The notes under the pieces are model-generated. The model was not told the origin of the DNA and ran no database searches. It saw nothing but the letters and a program-made list of their open reading frames with translations. From the NCBI RefSeq assembly GCF_014268805.2, contig NZ_JABWRF020000001.1, positions 1,746,001 through 1,810,000 of the forward strand: a stretch of DNA of 64,000 bases, written 5' to 3'. The stretch comes from Pseudomonas farsensis (lineage in GTDB: Bacteria > Pseudomonadota > Gammaproteobacteria > Pseudomonadales > Pseudomonadaceae). Made by a program: the position numbers and the translations under genes. Shown piece after piece: positions 57,678 through 64,000 of this stretch (position 1 is its first letter; the number at the start of each line of letters is the position of its first letter).

Positions 57678-57694
57678 GCCCAGAGGACAACAAC

Positions 57695-59461
57695 ATGGCA
57701 ATTCAACGCAAGAAAGCTGACGTGGTAATCGTCGGCCTGGGCTGGGCCGGCTCGCTGATGGCCGAGGAACTGACCCGTGCGGGGCTGGAAGTAGTCGCCA
57801 TCGACCGCGGCCCCTGGCTCGACACTGCAACCGACACGCCGCCAGCCGTCGATCCTGATGAACTGCGCTGGTCGATTCGCCGGGAGCTGCTGCTGCAACC
57901 GGGCGAGTACACCCTGACGTTTCGCAACAACTCCGGCCAGACCGCCGTACCCACTCGGGAGCTGAAAGCCTTCCAGATGGGCAAGTCGGTCGGTGGCGCA
58001 GGCTTCCACTGGGCCGGTATGGCCTGGCGTTTCTCCGAGTGGGACTTTCGTGTGCGCTCGGCCACGCTTGAGCGCTACGGCGCTGCCAAACTCAAGGGCC
58101 TGGACCAGGTGCAGGACTGGGGCATCACCTACGCCGACCTCGAACCGTTCTATGATCGCTTCGAGCGCATTGCCGGTATTTCCGGCGTCGCCGGTAACAT
58201 CAATGGCGAAATCCGCCCGGGCGGCAACCCGTTCGAAGGGCCGCGCAGCCGTGAGTTCCCGACCCCACCGCTGAAAGATTCGCGGCTGATGCAGATGTAC
58301 CGCGACAGCACCGCGCAGATGGGCATGCACCCGTTCTACATCCCGGTCGCCCACGTGGGGTCGGCCTATGTGAACCCGCTGGGCGTCAGCATGGCGCCGT
58401 GCACCTACTGCGGCTACTGCATGTTCCACGGCTGCGGCAACTACTCAAAGTCTTCTCCCCAGGCCTGTGTGATTCCTGCGCTGATGCGGCGCAAGAACTT
58501 TACCCTGATCACCCAAGGCTACGTGACCAAGATCCACAAGGCCGAAGACGGCAAGACCGCCACCGGCGTCAGCTATTTCGACGAGCAGGGGCGCGAAGTG
58601 GTGCAACCTGCCGACATCGTTGCGCTGTGCTCCTTCACCTACGACAACGCCCGCCTCATGATGCTTAGCGATATTGGCAAGCAATATGACCCGGTCACCC
58701 AGACTGGCACCATCGGCCGCGCCTACAACTACCAGACGTGCGCAGGTGCACATGTGTGGTTCGAGGACGAAACGCTAAACCCGTTCATCGGTGCTGGCGG
58801 CCTGGGCATTCAGGTCGACGATTACAACGGCGACAACTTCGACCACAGCAACCTGGATTTCATCGGTGGCGCGGGTTTGTTGACCGTGTCCCGTGAAGGC
58901 ATGCCGATCGGCCGCTCCGGGCTGCTGCCACCGGGCAGCCCGCGTTGGGGCAAGGGCTTCAAGCAGACCTACAAGGATAATTACCAGAACTACGGGATCA
59001 TCTTCGGCCAAGGCACCTCGATGCCGGACCGCGATGCCTACCTGTCCCTGGACCCCAACTACAAAGACCGCTGGGGCACGCCGCTGCTGCGCATGACCTT
59101 TGACTGGAACCAGAACGACCGCAACATGGCCCGTTTCATCGAGCAGCGCGCAGTGGATATCGGCAAGAAGATGGGCGCAAAACATGTGCACACCTTCAAC
59201 TCGGCGGCCAAGTCGTGGAGCCCGTACGACGAGAACTCCAACCACACCCAAGGCGGCATGGTCATGGGCGAAGACCCCCGTACCAGCGCGGTCAACACCT
59301 ACCTGCAGAGCTGGGACGCGCATAACGTATTCGTGGTTGGCGCTTCGGCGTTTCCGACCAACGCCGGCTACAACCCGACCAGTACGGTCGGTGCGCTGGC
59401 GATTCGTACCGCCCGCGCGATCCACGAGAAGTACCAGCACAACCCCGGCTCCCTGGTCTGA
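57695..59461 (+). CDS. Gluconate 2-dehydrogenase flavoprotein (GMC oxidoreductase)
   Basis: Catalytic FAD subunit of 588 residues. The ADP-binding motif VVIVGLGWAGSLMAEELTRA near residue 10 is followed by AFQMGKSVGGAGFHWAGMAW, a Cys-rich patch (CTYCGYCMFHGCGNY, about 236-250) reminiscent of an Fe-S or cytochrome contact in this family, and a C-terminal GMC_oxred_C with FNSAAKSWSPYDENSNHTQG and GASAFPTNAGYNPTSTVGAL. It oxidises gluconate (or 2-ketogluconate/other sugar acids in paralogues) in the periplasm. It has no signal of its own, consistent with Tat piggy-back export with the gamma subunit. Confidence 0.9.
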   Translation: MAIQRKKADVVIVGLGWAGSLMAEELTRAGLEVVAIDRGPWLDTATDTPPAVDPDELRWSIRRELLLQPGEYTLTFRNNSGQTAVPTRELKAFQMGKSVGGAGFHWAGMAWRFSEWDFRVRSATLERYGAAKLKGLDQVQDWGITYADLEPFYDRFERIAGISGVAGNINGEIRPGGNPFEGPRSREFPTPPLKDSRLMQMYRDSTAQMGMHPFYIPVAHVGSAYVNPLGVSMAPCTYCGYCMFHGCGNYSKSSPQACVIPALMRRKNFTLITQGYVTKIHKAEDGKTATGVSYFDEQGREVVQPADIVALCSFTYDNARLMMLSDIGKQYDPVTQTGTIGRAYNYQTCAGAHVWFEDETLNPFIGAGGLGIQVDDYNGDNFDHSNLDFIGGAGLLTVSREGMPIGRSGLLPPGSPRWGKGFKQTYKDNYQNYGIIFGQGTSMPDRDAYLSLDPNYKDRWGTPLLRMTFDWNQNDRNMARFIEQRAVDIGKKMGAKHVHTFNSAAKSWSPYDENSNHTQGGMVMGEDPRTSAVNTYLQSWDAHNVFVVGASAFPTNAGYNPTSTVGALAIRTARAIHEKYQHNPGSLV

Positions 59462-59469
59462 GGCCCGCC

Positions 59470-60789
59470 ATGATCAAGAAAAAAACTGCCCTGATTGGCG
59501 GCGGGCTGGCGGTCCTGGCCGGCGCCGTCATGCTTGGCCTGGTGATTCAGGCGAACTCCACCGCACGTTCGGCCGTGGCTGACGACGTCGTGCGCCTGGC
59601 CGATTTCAAGGCCACCGACGCTGCGTTGATCAAACAAGGCGAGTACGTGATGCGCGGCGCTGACTGCGCAGCCTGTCACACCGCCAAGAGCGGCGATTTT
59701 GCAGGCGGCTATGTGATCGGCACGCCGTTCGGTGACATTCAGTCGTCGAACATCACCCCTGACCGCGAAGCCGGGATCGGCAACTACACCGAGCGCGACT
59801 TCTTCAATGCCGTGCGTCAGGGCCAGGGCCGTCACGGGCTGCTGTTCCCGGCCATGCCCTACACCGACTATGTGCGCATGAGCGATGACGACCTGCGCGC
59901 ACTCTGGGCGTTCTTCAGCACCCTCGAGCCGAAGAACCACAAGGTCGATGAACTGGCTGGCATGAATTTCCCGTTCAACCAGCGCTTGCTCATGGCCGGC
60001 TGGAACTGGATGTTCTTCGACAACAAACCGTTCGCCCCGGACCCTGCGCAAAGCCCTGAGTGGAACCGTGGCCGTTACCTGGTGGATGGCGCCGGGCACT
60101 GCGCAGCCTGCCACAGCCCGCGCAACGCGCTGGGCGGGCCGATTGCCGCCAGCGCGCTGCAGGGTGGCCTGGTCGGCACCTGGTTTGCGCCGAACATCAC
60201 CAACGACCCGCATCAGGGCCTGGGCGATAGCAGCGTCGAGCAGGTCGTCGACTACCTCAAGACCGGCAGTGATGGCGTGGCGGTGGCCAGCGGGCCAATG
60301 GCCGAGGCGATCGAGAACTCCACCCAGCACCTGACCGACGCCGACCTGCGAGCCATTGCCGTGTACCTCAAGTCGCTACCCGGCAAGCCACAACCGGTGC
60401 CGGCTGCTCTGGCCAGCACTGATGCGCGCATGCAGCGTGGCGGGCAGGGCTACGAGGTGCATTGCTCGGCGTGCCATGGCACCCAGGGTGAGGGTGTGAG
60501 CCACATGATCACCGGCTTTGCGGGGAACAAGGCCGTGCTTGCAGCCAACACCGATACCTTGACCAGCGTGGTGCTGGGCGGCGCCAAGGCGGTGCATACC
60601 CACACCTACGTGACCGGGGCGGGCATGCCAGCGTTCGACTGGAAACTCAGCGACAGCGACATCGCCGACATCCTCACCTTCACCCGTAACAGCTGGGGCA
60701 ACAGCGCCACGGCCGTCACGGAGCAGGAGGTGGCGAAGATGCGCAAGCAGCTCGGCTTGCCGGCGCAGATGCGCGCCAGCGTTCAGTAA
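59470..60789 (+). CDS. Gluconate 2-dehydrogenase cytochrome c subunit (triheme)
   Basis: Membrane-anchored triheme cytochrome of 439 residues. An N-terminal anchor (KKKTALIGGGLAVLAGAVML, residues 3-22) precedes three cytochrome c domains with heme sites CAACH at 66-70, CAACH at 211-215 and CSACH at 332-336. This arrangement matches cytochrome subunits of gluconate, sorbitol and alcohol dehydrogenases that pass electrons to ubiquinone. The start at 59470 comes 8 bp after the flavoprotein stop. The third subunit of the operon. Confidence 0.92.
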   Translation: MIKKKTALIGGGLAVLAGAVMLGLVIQANSTARSAVADDVVRLADFKATDAALIKQGEYVMRGADCAACHTAKSGDFAGGYVIGTPFGDIQSSNITPDREAGIGNYTERDFFNAVRQGQGRHGLLFPAMPYTDYVRMSDDDLRALWAFFSTLEPKNHKVDELAGMNFPFNQRLLMAGWNWMFFDNKPFAPDPAQSPEWNRGRYLVDGAGHCAACHSPRNALGGPIAASALQGGLVGTWFAPNITNDPHQGLGDSSVEQVVDYLKTGSDGVAVASGPMAEAIENSTQHLTDADLRAIAVYLKSLPGKPQPVPAALASTDARMQRGGQGYEVHCSACHGTQGEGVSHMITGFAGNKAVLAANTDTLTSVVLGGAKAVHTHTYVTGAGMPAFDWKLSDSDIADILTFTRNSWGNSATAVTEQEVAKMRKQLGLPAQMRASVQ

Positions 60790-60867
60790 GTCCCTGCATC
60801 AACCCTTTTGCCGGGCTGCCGGCGAAAGGGCTCTGGCAGGCAGCAAATCAATAACAAAGAGAACCCC

Positions 60868-62193
60868 ATGCTCACCATCAAACATCGAGTTCTGCTCGCC
60901 GCCATCGCCTGCGCCCCGGCCGCCCACGCCGCTGAACCGTTCGCCAGCGATTCCCCCTGGGCCCTGGGCGACTGGAACGGCACGCGCAGTGACCTGGCCC
61001 AGCAGGGCATCGACTTCGAATTTGCCTATGTCGGTGAAATAGGCGCCAACCTGGGTGGCGGCTACAACAATGACCGCAGTGCCAGTTACAGCGACCAGTA
61101 TTCGCTGGGCGCGCGTTTCGACCTGCAAAAACTGCTCGGTTGGCACGACGCACGGTTTCAGCTGACCGTCGCCGACCGCAATGGTGAAAACATTTCCAAC
61201 GAGCGGGTGGGTGACCCGCGCGTGGGTACCTTGAGCTCTTCCCAGGAAGTCTGGGGCCGTGGCTCGCACTGGCGCATGACCCAGCTGTATTACCAGCAGG
61301 CCTTTTTCGACCGACGCCTGGACATCAAGGCCGGGCGTTTTGGCGAAGGTGAAGACTTCAACAGCTTCGACTGCAATTTCCAGAACCTGACCTTCTGTGG
61401 CTCGCAGGTCGGGAACTGGGGCGGCATCTGGTACAACTGGCCTATCACCCAATGGGCGCTGCGGGTCAAATACGCCATCAGCCCTGAGCTGTTTGCGCAG
61501 GTTGGCGTGTATGAGCAGAACCCGTCCAACACCGAGTCGGGCAACGGCTTCAAGCTCAGCGGCAGTGGCACAGAAGGGGCGGTGGTGCCGGTTGAGCTGG
61601 TATGGCAGCCACGCATCGACGGGCTGCCAGGCGAGTATCGCGCTGGTTATTACTACAGCAGCGCCAACGCCAGCGACGTGCTCAAGGACAGCAACGGTCA
61701 GCCTGCGGTCATCAGCGGCGCCGCTTACCGCAGTTCATCGAGCAAGCACGGGCTGTGGCTGGGCGCGATGCAGCAAGTCACGCGCGAGGCGAGTGATGCC
61801 ACGCGTGGGCTGAGCCTGTTTGCCATGGCCACGGTGCATGACAAGAAAACCAGCAAGGTCGACCACTATGTGTCGGTCGGCGCGGTGTACAAAGGGCTGT
61901 TTGCGGGCCGGCCAAAAGATGATATCGGCCTGGCCATTTCCGAGGTGCATGTGAACCCTGCGTATCGCAAGAACGCCGAGCTGACCAACCTGGCCAATGG
62001 CGTCGCGGATTACGATGACCCGGATTACCTGCCGGTGCAGGACACCGAGTACAACGCCGAGCTTAACTATGGCGTACATGTCACCGACTGGCTGACCGTA
62101 CGCCCCAACTTGCAGTACGTTCACCACCCCGGAGGGGTGAGCGCGGTGGAGGACGCCTGGGTTGGCGGGATCAAGGTGCAAGCCTCGTTCTGA
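60868..62193 (+). CDS. OprB-like carbohydrate-selective porin
   Basis: Outer-membrane porin of 441 residues. A signal peptide (MLTIKHRVLLAAIACAPAAH, cut after AHA) is followed by the OprB-family start WALGDWNGTRSDLAQQGIDF, then FDLQKLLGWHDARFQLTVAD, LYYQQAFFDRRLDIKAGRFG and the FNSFDCNFQNLTFCGSQVGN signature. The C-terminal strand IKVQASF ends in Phe. It follows the gluconate dehydrogenase cytochrome by 78 bp and may supply glucose, gluconate or related sugars to the periplasmic dehydrogenase. Same strand and probably the same transcript, since a terminator lies only after it. Confidence 0.9.
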   Translation: MLTIKHRVLLAAIACAPAAHAAEPFASDSPWALGDWNGTRSDLAQQGIDFEFAYVGEIGANLGGGYNNDRSASYSDQYSLGARFDLQKLLGWHDARFQLTVADRNGENISNERVGDPRVGTLSSSQEVWGRGSHWRMTQLYYQQAFFDRRLDIKAGRFGEGEDFNSFDCNFQNLTFCGSQVGNWGGIWYNWPITQWALRVKYAISPELFAQVGVYEQNPSNTESGNGFKLSGSGTEGAVVPVELVWQPRIDGLPGEYRAGYYYSSANASDVLKDSNGQPAVISGAAYRSSSSKHGLWLGAMQQVTREASDATRGLSLFAMATVHDKKTSKVDHYVSVGAVYKGLFAGRPKDDIGLAISEVHVNPAYRKNAELTNLANGVADYDDPDYLPVQDTEYNAELNYGVHVTDWLTVRPNLQYVHHPGGVSAVEDAWVGGIKVQASF

Positions 62194-62197
62194 TTGT

Positions 62198-62254
62198 TAG
62201 GGTCTGTCTGAAATGTGTCTGGCCTTCGCGCAGACACATTTCAGACAGACCCTA
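62198..62254. terminator. Perfect 24-bp-arm palindrome between convergent genes
   Basis: Arms 62198-62221 and 62231-62254 are exact reverse complements (starting TAGGGTCTGTCTGAAATG) around a 9-nt loop. It begins 5 nt after the porin stop, and its last three bases form the stop codon of the convergent GNAT-cupin gene. No T run is present. It may act as a bidirectional terminator or be a fixed MITE-like insertion. Confidence 0.8.
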
Positions 62255-63202
62255 GTTCGCAGGCAGAAGAATCACAAAGTTCTTTTTCATGTCTTCCAGC
62301 ACGGTCCATTTGCCCCTGGCGCCCGGTTCGATAATGAACGTGTCGCCAGCCGCAAGCGTGACGGGGGCGCAACCCTCAAGCTCGATGACGCATCGCCCAC
62401 TCAGAACGTGGCAGAACTCCCAAACCTTGTAGTCGATGCGCCACGCGCCGGTGCTGGCTTCCCACTCTCCGCAAATGCGACCTTGCTGTTCATCGTGGTA
62501 GTACTTGGACGTCAGCGTGTGGGGGCTGCCTTCCAGAACTTCTTCAAAAAAGGGCAGGTCGCGCAGCGGTTGAATATCCAGTTCGCGGAATACGGTCAGT
62601 TGCTTGTTCATACTGTTTTTCTCGAGCACGTCGTGGAGAGGGCGATACATCAAAAAGGCTTCACCGGTTACGCGCAGCATCGGGTGAGCAATGATCTGGC
62701 AGGTTTTAACAATTCGAAAACCGTGGCGTTCGTAGAAGCGGCGGGCACCGTGGTTTTCTGCATAGTCGATCAGGCATAGCCCCTCCAACCCAGCATCCTC
62801 AGCCCGTTGCTGCGCATGGCGAAGAAACTGAACGCCCAACCCCTGGCTGCGCCAGGCCTCATCCAGCGCAAGGCTGGATATGTACAAAGTGTTGGGTATT
62901 TCCATGTCGGAATAAGGCGCCAGGACCGGGTCGGTCTCGACAGGCCCGTCGGGGTTCGCGCGCAAGGCATAGCTATGCATCATGCCGATGACGCACCCTT
63001 CGGACGTGGCCATCAGGCAGTTTTTGTAGGAAAAGTCGCCCTGTTCCCGTGCATAGCGAGAGGCACCGACACTGAGCAAGGCTTGCCCCGGCTCGGCAAG
63101 CTTGCTCCATATGTAATCGGCCATGCCCTCCGAGGTCAGTTGAAAGAAGCGTGCAATATCGTGCGCGTCCGTGGTTTGAGCGGGTCTGAAGTCGACAGGC
63201 AT
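62252..63202 (-). CDS. GNAT acetyltransferase fused to a cupin domain
   Basis: A 316-residue two-domain protein. Residues 1-190: GNAT fold (FRPAQTTDAHDIARFFQLTS; acetyl-CoA loop in ISSLALDEAWRSQGLGVQFL; IDYAENHGARRFYERHGFRI). Residues ~200-316: cupin (small beta-barrel; MNKQLTVFRELDIQPLRDLP, VWEFCHVLSGRCVIELEG, VTLAAGDTFIIEPGARGKWT). The Met at residue ~198 looks like a native start for a stand-alone cupin, so the protein may be a fusion of two formerly separate genes. The stop codon is formed by a long palindrome. Substrate unknown. ATG at 63202 with GGGA upstream. Confidence 0.8.
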   Translation of the reverse strand: MPVDFRPAQTTDAHDIARFFQLTSEGMADYIWSKLAEPGQALLSVGASRYAREQGDFSYKNCLMATSEGCVIGMMHSYALRANPDGPVETDPVLAPYSDMEIPNTLYISSLALDEAWRSQGLGVQFLRHAQQRAEDAGLEGLCLIDYAENHGARRFYERHGFRIVKTCQIIAHPMLRVTGEAFLMYRPLHDVLEKNSMNKQLTVFRELDIQPLRDLPFFEEVLEGSPHTLTSKYYHDEQQGRICGEWEASTGAWRIDYKVWEFCHVLSGRCVIELEGCAPVTLAAGDTFIIEPGARGKWTVLEDMKKNFVILLPAN

Positions 63203-63478
63203 GCTGGGCTTCCCTGGGAACGGGTGGTTGGTTTTTGAGGGTTACGCCGTTAACGGGGGGCAGGGTAGGTGGTTTGAACGGTGCCCATCATGCTCGGGGC
63301 GAACACCGTCGGCACGGCGTGCGACGTTGCGCCCATGCTCAAATGGATCTGGCGGTAAAAACGCGCGGGAATGGTTGACCCGTTTGGCGGGCGCTATCAA
63401 TGCAGTTGAGAGGTAGCCCAGCTGTTCACAGACTGTCGGAGGCGCCAAAGAATAGTTGTACAGGGCGGCGGTGCGGAT

Positions 63479-63862
63479 TCACCGGGCATTTGCCGGGTGT
63501 TCGAACTGGCATTGCACCTGAGCATTCTTGAGGTTCAGTTCAAACTCGACCAGGCCGTCATGCACTTGCTGCAAAGCCTGGATCTGCCCCAACAGTTCCT
63601 GTTTTTTGTTTTCGATGGCCTGCATGGCCAGATCCCACGGCAGCTCCTGGCCGCGGTGATCCTGCAGAATGGCCTGCATCTCCTTGAGCTTGAAACCCAG
63701 TTGCTGAGCGCATTTGATGAAGGTCAGCAGCTCGACGCTTTGCTGGCTGTAGATCCGGTATTTACCTTGGCGTTGCGGGGGTGGCAAAAGGCCGATTTCT
63801 TCGTAATGCCTAATGCTTTTGACAGTGGTGCCCGACAGCTGGGCTGCTTTGCCGATGTACAT
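63479..63862 (-). CDS. MerR-family transcriptional regulator
   Basis: A 127-residue MerR-type regulator. The winged HTH (MYIGKAAQLSGTTVKSIRHY, EEIGLLPPPQRQGKYRIYSQ) and the dimerisation helix (ELLGQIQALQQVHDGLVEFE) are typical. Only two cysteines (IKCAQQ, VQCQFEH) are present and they do not match a CueR or ZntR metal loop; the profile is more like small-molecule or redox MerR proteins. Start at 63862 with AAGGGA 5 nt upstream. It reads leftwards into the 276-bp gap before the GNAT-cupin gene; a target gene is not evident in the window and may lie right of 64000. Confidence 0.88.
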   Translation of the reverse strand: MYIGKAAQLSGTTVKSIRHYEEIGLLPPPQRQGKYRIYSQQSVELLTFIKCAQQLGFKLKEMQAILQDHRGQELPWDLAMQAIENKKQELLGQIQALQQVHDGLVEFELNLKNAQVQCQFEHPANAR

Positions 63863-64000
63863 GAAAATCCCTTTTTTGACGCATCAGAAGCACAAACAAT
63901 GTCTCGCGCTCATAAGAGCGCTCGGCATCTTTGCACAACTGCCAAAGAGCGGGAAGTCAGGTTGGACAAGCTGTCACAGGAGGGAGACTCGGCAGGGCAG
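63863..64000. other. Upstream region of the MerR gene
   Basis: The last 138 bp of the window lie upstream of merR. They include a TTTTTTGACGCATC stretch near the start. No open reading frame or MerR-type spaced promoter could be assigned. Confidence 0.4.

Noticed and set aside
63201..63416. 71-residue reading frame in the GNAT-cupin/merR gap
   Set aside because: Starts inside the opposite gene's leader, has no ribosome site and no recognisable protein character.
1..64000. CRISPR arrays, tRNA/rRNA genes, integrases and transposases
   Set aside because: Looked for regularly spaced repeats, cloverleaf-like anticodon regions and transposase motifs; none were seen, and the repeats present are REP-type palindromes.

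Overview
The window reads as chromosomal DNA of a fluorescent Pseudomonas, most likely of the P. putida group. It is GC-rich and coding on both strands. Nearly every convergent gap holds a Pseudomonas-type REP/REPIN palindrome, and the gene set (galactarate/glucarate catabolism, DpkA-type piperideine-2-carboxylate reductase, MdtABC/MuxABC-OpmB efflux, FecIRA-type iron signalling, periplasmic gluconate dehydrogenase) fits that group. No tRNA, rRNA, CRISPR array, transposase or prophage gene was seen. All assignments come from reading the sequence and from recalled family knowledge; no database search was run.

Layout. (1) 1-3.9 kb, minus strand: garD start, gudP and kdgD form a hexarate catabolic operon, with a class-I glutamine-amidotransferase-like C26 peptidase next to it. 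(2) 4.5-9.1 kb, plus strand: dpkA, an aromatic/D-lysine-type aminotransferase, a SdaC-like amino-acid permease and tpx. (3) 9.3-18.3 kb: a translationally coupled mdtA-mdtB-mdtC-opmB tripartite RND pump. (4) 18.5-23.4 kb: small accessory genes, namely an AT-richer orphan RHS-core protein, alkB, several small unknowns, a low-affinity iron permease-like protein and a zinc alcohol dehydrogenase coupled to a membrane-anchored unknown. (5) 23.5-39.6 kb, a metal/cofactor uptake region: a Fur-boxed sigma/anti-sigma/receptor trio; two divergent TonB receptors, one with a Zur-like box at its start and the other behind a cobalamin riboswitch followed by a BtuCDF-like ABC operon; an ACR3-like transporter; and a DUF2946-like protein with another TonB receptor. 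(6) 39.2-46 kb: a Gly/Ser-rich secreted protein, an ArsB-like carrier, an MFS carrier, a membrane diguanylate cyclase and a divergent hybrid histidine kinase. (7) 46.1-51.2 kb: a 1720-residue protein joining a DnaQ-like exonuclease fold, a RecQ helicase and a UvrD/Rep helicase. (8) 51.6-55.5 kb: a second Fur-boxed sigma/anti-sigma/receptor trio. (9) 55.7-62.2 kb: a LacI regulator, the three-subunit membrane gluconate 2-dehydrogenase and an OprB-like porin. (10) 62.2-64 kb: a GNAT-cupin fusion and a MerR regulator.

The genes work together as several nutrient modules. Sugar acids are handled at both ends (hexarates on the left, periplasmic gluconate oxidation with its porin on the right). Iron, zinc and cobalamin acquisition occupies the middle, with five TonB receptors and three metal- or cofactor-responsive signals visible in the DNA. 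The most unusual items are the exonuclease-RecQ-UvrD protein, the back-to-back Zur-like box and cobalamin riboswitch, and the GNAT-cupin fusion whose stop codon lies inside a perfect 24-bp-arm palindrome.
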